Source: Paenibacillus oralis (GTDB lineage: Bacteria; Bacillota; Bacilli; Paenibacillales; Paenibacillaceae). From it: a stretch of DNA of 64,000 nt. Each line of letters begins with the position of its first letter. Position 1 is the stretch's first letter. The notes under the pieces are model-generated. The model had not been told where the DNA came from. It made no database searches and saw only the letters and a list, made by a program, of their open reading frames with translations. Where the stretch lies: assembly GCF_003863965.1 (NCBI RefSeq), contig NZ_RRCN01000001.1, positions 6,569,071 through 6,633,070 on the forward strand. The letters are read 5' to 3'. This document shows, one piece after another, positions 51,699-60,780 of this stretch. The position numbers and the translations under genes are program-made.

Positions 51699-52340
51699 CT
51701 AAACTCCGAAGGAAGCCGGGTCCTGCCGCCACGATTGCAACAGCTCCAAGTCTTCGGCTTTAATGTTGCCGCGCCGGACGGCTACGTCGATCAGCGCTGA
51801 ATAGTTGGACAATGTCTTAAGCGGGATGCCCGCTTCGGCAAACGCGTTTACCGCCTTGTCCAACTGGTAGCTGAAGATCGCCAGCACGGCGAGCGGCTCG
51901 GCGCCTGCCTCACGGACAGCCAGGGCCGCCTTAAGCGAACTGCCCCCGGTGGAAATCAAATCCTCGATGACGACCACCTTTTGACCGGGTTTGATCAGAC
52001 CTTCGATTTGATTTTCTTTGCCGTGGCCCTTGGCCTTGTCGCGGATATACGCCATCGGCAGGCCCAGCTTCTGCGCCGTAAACGCGGCGTGCGGAATGCC
52101 CGCCGTCGCCGTCCCGGCGATGACCTCGGCCTCGGGGTAAACTTCGCGGATCAGGGCCGCAAACGACTCCGCGATCAGGTCGCGGATCGCCGGGTAGGAC
52201 ATCGTCAAGCGGTTATCGCAGTAAATCGGCGATTTGATGCCCGAGGTCCATGTAAACGGCTGGTGCGGACGGAGCGCCACCGCACCGATCTCCAGCAAAT
52301 TCTCGGCGATTTGGGCCGCCACCTCATTTGTGTTTGCCAT
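51699..52340 (-). CDS. pyrE: orotate phosphoribosyltransferase
   Basis: Converts orotate and PRPP to OMP. Landmarks: FTWTSGIKSPIYCDNR, EVIAGTATAGIPHAA, RDKAKGHGKENQIEG and the PRPP loop VVVIEDLISTGGSS. 213 aa from ATG 52340. A GTG at 52346, which overlaps the pyrF stop as GTGA, is better spaced from GAGGAG and may be the real start. Last gene of the pyr operon. Confidence 0.95.
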   Translation of the reverse strand: MANTNEVAAQIAENLLEIGAVALRPHQPFTWTSGIKSPIYCDNRLTMSYPAIRDLIAESFAALIREVYPEAEVIAGTATAGIPHAAFTAQKLGLPMAYIRDKAKGHGKENQIEGLIKPGQKVVVIEDLISTGGSSLKAALAVREAGAEPLAVLAIFSYQLDKAVNAFAEAGIPLKTLSNYSALIDVAVRRGNIKAEDLELLQSWRQDPASFGV

Positions 52341-52342
52341 GA

Positions 52343-53071
52343 TCACATCATCTCCTCGATAATTTTCTCCGCCGCTTCGCGGGGATTAGCTGCTGCAATG
52401 ATCGGACGCCCGACGACGATGTAATCCGTCCCTTGGGACATCGCTTCGCCCGGCGTGAGGGTGCGGGATTGATCATCGGCTTTGCTGCCTGCCGGCCGGA
52501 TGCCCGGCGTTACGGTGAGAAACGCTTGACCGCACCGCTCCTTCACCGCCGGCACTTCCAATGGCGAAGCGACGACGCCGTCCAAGCCGGCTTCCCGGGC
52601 CAGCGCCGCATAATGCACCACAGACGCTTCCACCGTTCCGGGAATGCCGATTTCGCGGTTGAGCATATCCTGGTTTGTGCTCGTCAGCTGCGTCACCGCA
52701 ATGATCCGCGGCATCGCCAGGGACGTGTCGCTTTCCAGGGCGGCAAGCGCCCCTTCCCTGGCCGCTTTCATCATGTTCACCCCGCCTGCGGCATGGACGT
52801 TAAACATATCCGCGCCCAACTTGGTGACGCTGTTCGCACCGCCTTTTACGGTGTTCGGAATGTCGTGCATTTTTACATCCAAAAAAACCGAGTAACCCGC
52901 TTGCTTCAATTCCCGGATCAAATCCGGGCCCGCCGCATAAAAAAGCTGCAGCCCAACCTTCATATAGCAAGGAATGCCTACCAGCGCTTGAAGCAGCTTT
53001 CTCGCCCGCTCGGCATCGGGAAAATCGAGGGCGACGATCAGCCGTCCCGCCGCTTGTTCAAATGAACGCAT
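52343..53071 (-). CDS. pyrF: orotidine-5'-phosphate decarboxylase
   Basis: Forms UMP from OMP. The catalytic motif is FLDVKMHDIPNTV (Lys and Asp network), with LIVALDFPDAERA at the N-terminus and VTPGIRPAGSKADDQSR and YIVVGRPI for phosphate binding. 242 aa. Coupled to pyrE. About 93 bases separate it from carB, holding a hairpin rather than pyrK/pyrD. Confidence 0.95.
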   Translation of the reverse strand: MRSFEQAAGRLIVALDFPDAERARKLLQALVGIPCYMKVGLQLFYAAGPDLIRELKQAGYSVFLDVKMHDIPNTVKGGANSVTKLGADMFNVHAAGGVNMMKAAREGALAALESDTSLAMPRIIAVTQLTSTNQDMLNREIGIPGTVEASVVHYAALAREAGLDGVVASPLEVPAVKERCGQAFLTVTPGIRPAGSKADDQSRTLTPGEAMSQGTDYIVVGRPIIAAANPREAAEKIIEEMM

Positions 53072-53094
53072 TACCGTTTACCCTCCTGTCATGC

Positions 53095-53129
53095 CTGCGG
53101 CTCCGAAGCAAGTTGCTTCCGAGCCGCAG
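53095..53129. other. hairpin between carB and pyrF
   Basis: CTGCGGCTCCGAAGCAA and TTGCTTCCGAGCCGCAG form a near-perfect stem. On the coding (minus) strand no T-run follows it, so it does not look like a terminator of the operon; the T-run lies on the plus side. It could be an RNA-processing or stability element. Confidence 0.6.
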
Positions 53130-53164
53130 CATTTTTTTGTATTGAAATATCCGTCGTTTATCCC

Positions 53165-56100
53165 TTATAGAGAAGGCATCGCTTGGGAGGAGAAGTTGAT
53201 CGTCTCCAGCATTTCGAGCAGTGCGCGCACCGTATCGAGCGAGGTCATGCAGACGACGCCGTTCTCCACCGCTTCCCGGCGGATGCGGAATCCGTCGCGT
53301 TCGGGTTCTTTGCCTTTTGTCAGCGTATTGATGACGAAGTGCGCTTCCCCGCCCCGGATCAGGTCTAGAATGTTCGGCACGCCTTCCGACAGCTTGTAGA
53401 CCGTCGTCACATGGATGCCCGCGTCGATCAGCGCGGAAGCCGTCCCGTCCGTGGCGATGATTTTGTAGCCCAGGCGATAGAAACCGCGCAGCAGCTCCAC
53501 CGCTTCCTGCTTATCTTTATCCGCGACGGTTGCGATGATCGCACCGGTCGAAGGGATTTTCATCCCGGCTCCGATGAGACCTTTATACAGCGCTTTGGCA
53601 TACTGCGGATCGCGGCCCATCACTTCCCCGGTCGATTTCATTTCCGGTCCCAACGTCGGCTCAACCCGGCGCAGCTTGGCGAAGGAGAACACCGGCACCT
53701 TCACGGCCACCTGGTCGCTTTCCGGCCACAGGCCGTCCTTGTAGCCGAGATCGCTCAGCTTCGTGCCAAGAATGCACTGCGTTGCCACGCCCGCCATCGG
53801 AATGTTCGTCACTTTGCTCAGGAACGGCACCGTCCGCGAAGACCGTGGGTTAACCTCGATCACATACACTTCGTCCTTGTAGATAACGAACTGGATATTG
53901 ACGAGACCGATCGTTTTCAGCTCTCTGGCGATTTTGATCGTGATTTCGACGATTTTCTCTTTCAGCCCGGCGGACAGATGCTGCGGCGGATACACCGCGA
54001 TCGAGTCGCCGGAGTGCACGCCGGCGCGTTCGATATGCTCCATGATTCCCGGAATCAGCACCGTTTCCCCATCGCAGATCGCGTCGACTTCCACCTCTTT
54101 GCCCAGCATGTAGCGGTCGATCAGCACCGGATGCTGCGGGTTGATGTTGACCGCTTCCTCCATGTATCTAAGCAGCTCCCGGTCGGAATAGACGATTTCC
54201 ATCGCCCGGCCGCCCAGAACGTACGACGGACGCACCAGCACCGGATAACCGAGCGCTTGCGCGGTTCCCACCGCCTCCTCGACCGAGGTGACCGTGCTGC
54301 CCTTAGGTTGGGCAATGTGCAGCTTGGAGAGCAGCGCTTCGAACTTCTTGCGGTCCTCCGCCTCGTCGATCGACGCCAGGGAGGTTCCGAGGATGCGCAC
54401 ACCGGCCGCCTCCAGCGGCGCCGCCAGGTTGATCGCCGTTTGACCGCCGAACTGGACGATGACGCCAACCGGATTTTCCTGCTCGATGACGTTCATGACG
54501 TCCTCGAAAAACAGCGGCTCGAAATAAAGCCGGTCCGAGGTGTTGAAATCGGTGGACACCGTCTCCGGGTTGTTGTTGATGATAACCGCTTCATAGCCGG
54601 CCTTCTGGATCGCCCAAACCGCATGTACCGTGGAGTAGTCGAATTCGATGCCTTGGCCGATCCGGATCGGGCCGGAACCAAGCACGACGATTTTCTCCTT
54701 GCCGGATTGGATGACTTCGTTTTCCGTTTCGTAGGTCGAATAATAATATGGCGTGGAAGCTTCAAACTCCGCCGCGCAGGTATCGACCATTTTGTATACC
54801 GGCCGGAGGCCATGCTCATTGCGCAAACTTCTGACCTCGGCTTCGGACAAATGCGTGCCCGCCGGCTGCCCTGCCGCGCGCAGCTCGGCGATTGCCCGGT
54901 CGGTAAAACCAAGTCGCTTGGCTTCGTACAAGGTTTCATAGGATAAAATCTCTTCGCTGGCGATCCGCTTCTCAAACTCGACCATACGCTCGATTTTGTC
55001 CAGGAACCACCAGTCGATTCCCGTCAGGTCGTGAATTTGCTGGAGCTTGTAGCCGCGGCGGAACGCTTCGGCGACCAGGAACAGCCGCTCGTCGTCGGCT
55101 TTGATCAACCGGGCGTCCAATGTCTCGTTGTCGATCTTTTCCGTTCCTTTCAGGTATAAGCGGTGCGTGCCGATTTCCAGCGAGCGGACCGCTTTGTGAA
55201 TCGACTCTTCAAACGTCCGCCCGATCGCCATCACTTCGCCGGTCGCTTTCATCTGCGTGCCCAGCTTGCGGTTGGCGCTGACGAATTTATCGAACGGCCA
55301 GCGCGGGATTTTGCTGACGATGTAGTCAAGCGTCGGTTCGAAGCAGGCATAGGTCTGCCCCGTTACCGGGTTGACGATTTCGTCGAGCGTATAGCCGAGG
55401 GCGATTTTCGCCGCCATTTTGGCGATCGGGTAGCCCGTCGCTTTGGAGGCGAGCGCCGAGGAGCGGCTGACCCGCGGGTTCACTTCGATGACATAGTACT
55501 GGAAGCTTTGCGGATCAAGCGCGAACTGGACGTTGCAGCCGCCTTCGATGTTCAGCGCGCGGATGATCTTCAGCGACGCCGAACGCAGCATCTGATACTC
55601 GCGGTCGGAGAGCGTCTGGCTCGGGGCTACGACGATGCTGTCCCCGGTATGTACGCCCACCGGGTCAAAGTTCTCCATGTTGCAGACAACGATGCAGTTG
55701 TCGTTCGCATCCCGCATTACTTCGTATTCGACTTCCTTCATGCCGGCGATCGATTTTTCGATCAAGCATTGGCCGATCGGGCTGTAGCGGATCCCCGAAG
55801 CGACCGTTTCCTTAAGCTCCTCTTCCGTGGCGCAGATGCCGCCGCCGGTGCCGCCCAGCGTATAAGCCGGACGCACGATGACCGGATAGCCGATCTCCAC
55901 GGCAAACTTCAGCGCCTCATCGACCGAGGTAATGATCGTGCTTTCCGGCACCGGCTGCTCCAGCTCACGCATCAGCTCGCGGAACAGGTCGCGGTCCTCC
56001 GCTTTTTCGATCGAAGTCAGCTGCGTGCCGAGCAGCTTGACGTTCTCACGCTCCAGCACGCCGGCCCGGGCCAGTTCGACGGCCATGTTCAGGCCGGTTT

Positions 56101-56377
56101 GGCCGCCCAGCGTCGGCAGCAGGCCGTCCGGGCGCTCCTGGCGGATGATTTGCGTCACGAATTCAAGCGTGATCGGCTCGATGTATACTTTGTCGGCCAT
56201 ATTGGTGTCCGTCATGATCGTCGCCGGGTTGCTGTTGATCAGCACCACCTCGACGCCTTCTTCCTTCAGCGCCTGGCAGGCCTGCGTCCCGGCGTAGTCA
56301 AACTCCGCGGCCTGGCCGATGACGATCGGGCCGGAACCGATGACGAGTATCTTCTTGAGGTCTTTGTTGATCGGCAT
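53165..56377 (-). CDS. carB: carbamoyl-phosphate synthase, large subunit
   Basis: Makes carbamoyl phosphate from bicarbonate, ammonia and two ATP. The 1070-aa product has two homologous ATP-grasp halves (each starting with an IxVxGSGPIxIGQxxEFDY motif near residues 10 and 560) and a C-terminal MGS-like allosteric domain (from about 930). The ATG follows GGAGAACTG, which lies inside the last codons of carA, four bases apart. Pyrimidine-specific (pyrAB) by operon context. Confidence 0.97.
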   Translation of the reverse strand: MPINKDLKKILVIGSGPIVIGQAAEFDYAGTQACQALKEEGVEVVLINSNPATIMTDTNMADKVYIEPITLEFVTQIIRQERPDGLLPTLGGQTGLNMAVELARAGVLERENVKLLGTQLTSIEKAEDRDLFRELMRELEQPVPESTIITSVDEALKFAVEIGYPVIVRPAYTLGGTGGGICATEEELKETVASGIRYSPIGQCLIEKSIAGMKEVEYEVMRDANDNCIVVCNMENFDPVGVHTGDSIVVAPSQTLSDREYQMLRSASLKIIRALNIEGGCNVQFALDPQSFQYYVIEVNPRVSRSSALASKATGYPIAKMAAKIALGYTLDEIVNPVTGQTYACFEPTLDYIVSKIPRWPFDKFVSANRKLGTQMKATGEVMAIGRTFEESIHKAVRSLEIGTHRLYLKGTEKIDNETLDARLIKADDERLFLVAEAFRRGYKLQQIHDLTGIDWWFLDKIERMVEFEKRIASEEILSYETLYEAKRLGFTDRAIAELRAAGQPAGTHLSEAEVRSLRNEHGLRPVYKMVDTCAAEFEASTPYYYSTYETENEVIQSGKEKIVVLGSGPIRIGQGIEFDYSTVHAVWAIQKAGYEAVIINNNPETVSTDFNTSDRLYFEPLFFEDVMNVIEQENPVGVIVQFGGQTAINLAAPLEAAGVRILGTSLASIDEAEDRKKFEALLSKLHIAQPKGSTVTSVEEAVGTAQALGYPVLVRPSYVLGGRAMEIVYSDRELLRYMEEAVNINPQHPVLIDRYMLGKEVEVDAICDGETVLIPGIMEHIERAGVHSGDSIAVYPPQHLSAGLKEKIVEITIKIARELKTIGLVNIQFVIYKDEVYVIEVNPRSSRTVPFLSKVTNIPMAGVATQCILGTKLSDLGYKDGLWPESDQVAVKVPVFSFAKLRRVEPTLGPEMKSTGEVMGRDPQYAKALYKGLIGAGMKIPSTGAIIATVADKDKQEAVELLRGFYRLGYKIIATDGTASALIDAGIHVTTVYKLSEGVPNILDLIRGGEAHFVINTLTKGKEPERDGFRIRREAVENGVVCMTSLDTVRALLEMLETINFSSQAMPSL

Positions 56378-56381
56378 GGGA

Positions 56382-57518
56382 TTACAGTTCTCCTTTCGCA
56401 GCGGCCATGAGTTCGGCCTGACGGGGCTTTTGCGGATGCAGGCGCTTATGCTCCCGGATCATTTCGATGAAGCGGTCGAACAGATAGCTGTTGTCGTACG
56501 GTCCGGGAGCGGCCTCCGGATGGTATTGCACCGAAAAAGCCGGATATTGTTTATGCTTCAAGCCTTCGACCGTTTTGTCGTTATTGTTGATGTGCGTTAC
56601 TTCCAGGTCTGTTCCGTTCAAGGACGATTCCGTTACCGTGTACCCGTGGTTTTGGGAGGTGATGTAGCAGCGGCCCGATTCCAGCTCTTTAACCGGATGG
56701 TTGCCGCCGCGATGGCCGAATTTCAGCTTTTCCGTATCGGCTCCGCACGCCAGGGCGAACAGCTGATGGCCCAGGCAGATGCCGAAAATCGGGTATTCGC
56801 CGAGCAGCTCGGAGATCATTTTCGCCGCGTAAGGCACGTCTTTCGGGTCCCCGGGACCGTTGGACAGCTGTATGCCGTCGGGATGCAGGCGGCGGATTTC
56901 CTCCGCGGTCGTGTCGTGCGGCACGATGACCACATCGCAATCCCGTTTGTTGAGCTCGCGCAAAATGCCGCTCTTGGCGCCGAAGTCCACGAGCACGATA
57001 CGTTCCTTCGAGCCCGGGCTGCTGTAGACATGCTTCGTCGAGGTTTGTGCCACCTGATTGCGCAGCTCGTCGATGCTGGTCGCCAGCATCATTTCCTTAA
57101 GCTCTTCCACCGATTTCGAGGAGGTGGTCAGTATCCCCCTCATCGTCCCCTGATGGCGGATGATACGCGTCAGCATGCGGGTATCGATGTCGGCAATGCC
57201 GGGAATCCCGTATTCCTTAAGCAAATCGCCCAGGTTGTACTGCGCCCGCCAGTTGCTTGGCGTCGGCTCGTACCGGCGCACCACGAACCCGTGGATCGAC
57301 GGGACGATCGATTCGAAATCATCCCGCGAGATGCCGTAGTTCCCGATCAGCGGATAGGTCATGGTGACGATTTGTCCGCAGTAGGACGGATCAGACAAAA
57401 CCTCTTGATATCCCGTAATTCCCGTATTAAAAACGACCTCGCCCGTTTTTTCGCCTTCCGCCCCGAATGAGGTTCCGGTAAACAGCGTGCCGTCTTCCAA
57501 CAACAATCTTGCCTGCAT
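56382..57518 (-). CDS. carA: carbamoyl-phosphate synthase, small (glutaminase) subunit
   Basis: Supplies ammonia from glutamine. The N-terminal CPSase small-chain domain (MQARLLLEDGTLFTGTSFG, FNTGITGYQEVLSDPSYCGQIV) is followed by a class I amidotransferase with the Cys in FGICLGHQLFALA and the His/Glu in VQYHPEAAPGP. 378 aa from ATG 57518, behind AAAGGAG. Confidence 0.96.
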   Translation of the reverse strand: MQARLLLEDGTLFTGTSFGAEGEKTGEVVFNTGITGYQEVLSDPSYCGQIVTMTYPLIGNYGISRDDFESIVPSIHGFVVRRYEPTPSNWRAQYNLGDLLKEYGIPGIADIDTRMLTRIIRHQGTMRGILTTSSKSVEELKEMMLATSIDELRNQVAQTSTKHVYSSPGSKERIVLVDFGAKSGILRELNKRDCDVVIVPHDTTAEEIRRLHPDGIQLSNGPGDPKDVPYAAKMISELLGEYPIFGICLGHQLFALACGADTEKLKFGHRGGNHPVKELESGRCYITSQNHGYTVTESSLNGTDLEVTHINNNDKTVEGLKHKQYPAFSVQYHPEAAPGPYDNSYLFDRFIEMIREHKRLHPQKPRQAELMAAAKGEL

Positions 57519-57542
57519 CCTGTAGCACTCCTTTACGCTCAA

Positions 57543-57600
57543 CTTTTAGAGGTGGTTCAAAAAGTGCTGAAATCCCGACTTTTTGAACACCGCTTTTAGA
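57543..57600. repeat. inverted-repeat element between pyrC and carA
   Basis: GGTGGTTCAAAAAGT (57551-57565) and ACTTTTTGAACACC (57578-57591) can pair, flanked by CTTTTAGA direct repeats. A related half lies at 14059-14093. The 167-base gap between carA and pyrC contains no gene. Confidence 0.6.
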
Positions 57601-57685
57601 AGTTCATCATGTTGATTTATCATTAACAGCCAGCTTAATTACTAGAATTCAACACACCGTCCATGATTGGGCTGGTGTCTCAGAC

Positions 57686-58978
57686 TTATGCCTCAGACCA
57701 AACCAGGTTTCCGCCCACGATCGTTGCCACCGGCCAGCCCTTCAGCTTCCACCCGGCAAACGGGGTGTTGCGCCCTTTCGAGGCGAACGCGGACGGGTCG
57801 ACAGCCCGCTCCTCCTCCAAATCGACGATCGTCAGATCGGCGGGAGCGCCGGGAGCGAGGCGGCCGGCCTGAAGCCCGAACACCTTCGCCGGACCTGCGG
57901 TCATGCGCTGCACCAGCATCCCCAAAGTCCAGCGGCCCTCGGACACAAATTTGGTGTACAGCAGCGGGAACGCCGTTTCAAAACCGACGATGCCAAACGG
58001 CGCAAGCTGCATGCCCTTGGCCTTCTCTTCCTCGCTATGCGGCGCATGGTCGGTGACGATGATGTCGATCGTTCCGTCCTCCAGCGCGGCGATGCAAGCC
58101 TCCACGTCCCGGCGGGAGCGCAGCGGCGGATTCATTTTCCAGTTGGCGTCCAGCCCTGGAATGTCATCGTCCGACAGGATCAGATGATGCGGGCATACCT
58201 CGGCGGTCACGTTGATGCCAATCTCTTTGGCCTGCCGGATCAGGCGGATCGACTGCTCCGTGCTGACATGGCAGACGTGGTAGTGAACACCGGTCGCTTC
58301 CGCCAGCAAAATATCGCGCCCGACATGGATCGCCTCCGATTCGTTCGGGATGCCTTTCAGGCCGTGCCGTTTGGCGAACTCCCCTTCGGCGACCGGCGCC
58401 CCTTCCACCAGCGAGTTATCCTCGCAGTGGGCGATAACCGGAATATCCAGCGACGCCGCCAGCTTCATCGCGTCCTTCATCATCTGCGCGCTCTGCACGC
58501 CGACGCCGTCGTCGGTGAAGCCGATCGCGCCGGCTTCCTTCAGGGCGGCAAAGTCGGTCAGCTCGCGGCCCAGCTCGCTTTTGGTGATCGCCGCATACGG
58601 CAGCACGTTGACCAGTCCCGCTTCGCCCGCTTTTTGCTTCACGAACTTCACCGTTTCGGGATTGTCGGTCACCGGTCTCGTGTTCGGCATGCAGGCAATC
58701 GTGGTGAATCCGCCTTTGGCCGCCGAACGGGAGCCCGTTTCGATCGTTTCTTTATGCTCGAAGCCCGGTTCGCGCAAGTGCACGTGCATGTCGATAAAGC
58801 CCGGGGCAACCAGCTTGCCGCCGGCGTCGATCACCCGCGTTTCCGGATCGGCCGCTGCAGCCTCCCCGGCCTCGTTAACGGCAATACTTTCGATCATTCC
58901 ATTCCGGACGGTGATTCGGGACAACTTTAGCTCTCCATCGGCATTTAGGATATTGGCATTTATGATAACAAGTCGCAT
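57686..58978 (-). CDS. pyrC: dihydroorotase
   Basis: Cyclises carbamoyl aspartate to dihydroorotate. Metal motif APGFIDMHVHLREPG, then PVIAHCEDNSL and YHVCHVSTEQSI (His ligands), and IIVTDHAPHSEEEKA (Asp and downstream residues). 430 aa, the Bacillus-type class I length. It follows pyrB by 76 bases. Confidence 0.96.
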   Translation of the reverse strand: MRLVIINANILNADGELKLSRITVRNGMIESIAVNEAGEAAAADPETRVIDAGGKLVAPGFIDMHVHLREPGFEHKETIETGSRSAAKGGFTTIACMPNTRPVTDNPETVKFVKQKAGEAGLVNVLPYAAITKSELGRELTDFAALKEAGAIGFTDDGVGVQSAQMMKDAMKLAASLDIPVIAHCEDNSLVEGAPVAEGEFAKRHGLKGIPNESEAIHVGRDILLAEATGVHYHVCHVSTEQSIRLIRQAKEIGINVTAEVCPHHLILSDDDIPGLDANWKMNPPLRSRRDVEACIAALEDGTIDIIVTDHAPHSEEEKAKGMQLAPFGIVGFETAFPLLYTKFVSEGRWTLGMLVQRMTAGPAKVFGLQAGRLAPGAPADLTIVDLEEERAVDPSAFASKGRNTPFAGWKLKGWPVATIVGGNLVWSEA

Positions 58979-59054
58979 GAATGTTCATCCTCCGCTCTTT
59001 CGTACGATTTTGGAATAGGACAGCTGCTGCGGCGCTTTATTTACCCGCACGGCC

Positions 59055-59966
59055 TTACCGCAAGGCCCGTTCCAGGACAGCCATACGGATTGGCACGCCG
59101 TTTTGCATTTGCTTAAAGATGCGCGACTGCGGATGCTCCACGACCGCATCGTCGATTTCCACGCCCCGGTTCACCGGAGCCGGGTGCATGATCAGCGCGT
59201 GCGGCGACAGTTTGGCCGCCCTCGCTTCCGTCAAACCGTAATGGAGCCGGTACTCCGCGGCCGAATTCAAGATGCCGTCCGCATGGCGCTCCAGCTGAAC
59301 CCGGAGCATCATGACAACGTCGCCGCTGAGCGCTTCCTCCATCGACACGTAAGGAGCGTAGGCTTCAAGGTCCGGAGCCTGCATATTTTCAGGCGCGCAC
59401 AGCTTCACTTCGGCGCCGAATTTTTGCAAGGCCCACAGGTTGGAGCGGGCGACCCGGCTATGTTTGATGTCGCCGATGATCGATACCTTAAGCCCCTTCA
59501 ACTCCCTAAAATGGGCCTTCATCGTATAAAGATCGAGCAGCGCTTGCGTCGGGTGCTCGTTGTTTCCGTCGCCGGCATTGACGAGCGGCACCCCGATTTT
59601 TTCCGCGATCCCTTCGAGCATGCCGATCGGCTTGAGCCGGATGACACCAGCGTCGATGCCCATCGATTCCAGCGTGCGGACGGTGTCGTAGATCGACTCG
59701 CCTTTTTCCACGCTGGAGACCGCCGCCGCGAAGTTAAGCACCTGCGCGCCCAGTCTTTTCTCCGCCATTTCGAAGGAAAAGCGGGTCCGCGTGCTGTTTT
59801 CAAAAAACATATTGGCTATGAAACGGTCCTGCAGGGCCGGAATCACTTTCTCTGCTTTGGCGTCCCAGTAGGCCGCCCGGTCCAGAATCGAGGAAATCTC
59901 CGCAGCGCTCAGGTTTTTGAGCCCCAGCAAGCTGCGTTCCTTTACCGCCGCCGTCGTCAGCGTCAT
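59055..59966 (-). CDS. pyrB: aspartate carbamoyltransferase, catalytic subunit
   Basis: Condenses carbamoyl phosphate and aspartate. Carbamoyl-phosphate loop FFENSTRTRFSFE, then NAGDGNNEHPTQALLDLYT and MHPAPVNRGVEI. 303 aa. ATG 59966 follows GGGAGGGG and is one base from the pyrR stop. No regulatory pyrI gene, as expected in bacilli. Confidence 0.96.
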   Translation of the reverse strand: MTLTTAAVKERSLLGLKNLSAAEISSILDRAAYWDAKAEKVIPALQDRFIANMFFENSTRTRFSFEMAEKRLGAQVLNFAAAVSSVEKGESIYDTVRTLESMGIDAGVIRLKPIGMLEGIAEKIGVPLVNAGDGNNEHPTQALLDLYTMKAHFRELKGLKVSIIGDIKHSRVARSNLWALQKFGAEVKLCAPENMQAPDLEAYAPYVSMEEALSGDVVMMLRVQLERHADGILNSAAEYRLHYGLTEARAAKLSPHALIMHPAPVNRGVEIDDAVVEHPQSRIFKQMQNGVPIRMAVLERALR

Positions 59967-59967
59967 A

Positions 59968-60513
59968 TCAGTTCCCCTCCCGCTGGTACAGGATGCGGAC
60001 AAGATCGCTTCCGTCGTGTTCTTGAAGCAGCACTTCGATTTCTTCCGTGCGCGATGTAGGCACGTTTTTCCCGATATAATCGGCCCGGATCGGCAGCTCC
60101 CGATGACCCCGGTCGGCGAGAACCGCCAGTTGGATCGACTCCGGCCGTCCGCAGTCCATGATCGCGTCCATCGCGGCCCGGATCGTGCGGCCCGTATAGA
60201 GAACATCGTCGAACAAAATGACTTTTTTACCTTGAATCGATACCGGGAATGTAGCTTGTTTGGCTCCCCGCACCGTATCGGTGTTGTCGTCCCGGTAGGA
60301 CGTCACGTCAAGCTCACCCCATTGAATCGCCGATCCTTCGATGCTTTCCAGCCGCTCGGCCAGCCGCTTGGCGAGATATACCCCGCGCGTTTTGATGCCG
60401 GCCAGCACCAAACCTTCGATCCCTTTGTTTCGTTCCAAAATTTCATGCGCAATTCTGGTAAGTGCCCTCCGAATCGCCTGCTCATCCATAATGATATGAC
60501 TTTCGATGCTCAC
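59968..60513 (-). CDS. pyrR: PyrR, bifunctional attenuation regulator / uracil phosphoribosyltransferase
   Basis: Binds pyr mRNA with UMP to promote termination. 181 aa, with PRPP motif VILFDDVLYTGRTIRAAMDA and the PyrR-type EGLVLAGIKTRGVYLA and VLADRGHRELPIRADYIGKNVPTS. GTG 60513 follows AAGGAGG. The open frame extends upstream through the attenuator, which is clearly non-coding. Its RNA target lies at 60710-60723. Confidence 0.95.
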   Translation of the reverse strand: MSIESHIIMDEQAIRRALTRIAHEILERNKGIEGLVLAGIKTRGVYLAKRLAERLESIEGSAIQWGELDVTSYRDDNTDTVRGAKQATFPVSIQGKKVILFDDVLYTGRTIRAAMDAIMDCGRPESIQLAVLADRGHRELPIRADYIGKNVPTSRTEEIEVLLQEHDGSDLVRILYQREGN

Positions 60514-60572
60514 AGCTTTGACCTCCTTGGGACGATTGATGGTCACCCGTGTTCGTTCCGTGATCGGCGCAT

Positions 60573-60610
60573 AAAAAAACTCCTTGCCTGATTCAGGCAA
60601 GGAGTTTTTA
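60573..60610 (-). terminator. pyr operon attenuator terminator
   Basis: ACTCCTTGCCTGA and AGGCAAGGAGT arms with a short loop, followed by TTTTTTTATG on the minus strand, upstream of pyrR. The CCTTGCC in its 5' arm can instead pair with GGCAAGG just after the PyrR-binding motif. Confidence 0.88.
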
Positions 60611-60709
60611 GCCACAGTTAAACCATGACTGTCACGGGGGTTTGGGCATATCAGACCTTATGAAAATGAGCGCAGGTCGGCCCTAATTCCCCATTCACGT
60701 TACCTTGCC

Positions 60710-60723
60710 AGCCTCACGGGACT
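60710..60723 (-). promoter_or_regulatory. PyrR-binding motif in the pyr leader
   Basis: Minus-strand AGTCCCGTGAGGCT matches the PyrR recognition consensus (ARUCCNGNGAGGYU) throughout. GGCAAGG follows at once and could form the antiterminator with the terminator 5' arm. Confidence 0.88.
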
Positions 60724-60751
60724 GAATTAAAGGTGCTATTGGTTTACATGA

Positions 60752-60780
60752 ATTATGACAGAACGAGGTTAGCCTGTCAA
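60752..60780 (-). promoter_or_regulatory. sigma-A promoter of the pyr operon
   Basis: TTGACA (60780-60775), a 17-base spacer and CATAAT (60757-60752), about 30 bases upstream of the PyrR-binding motif. Confidence 0.87.

Noticed and set aside
53411..56410. Long plus-strand frames (511 and 415 residues) opposite carB
   Set aside because: Antisense frames produced by GC-rich codon use in carB; the compositions are Arg/His/Asp-heavy and have no plausible ribosome sites or domains.
57543..57600. Second pyr attenuator between pyrC and carA
   Set aside because: There is a hairpin but no PyrR-binding consensus, and no T-run follows the stem.
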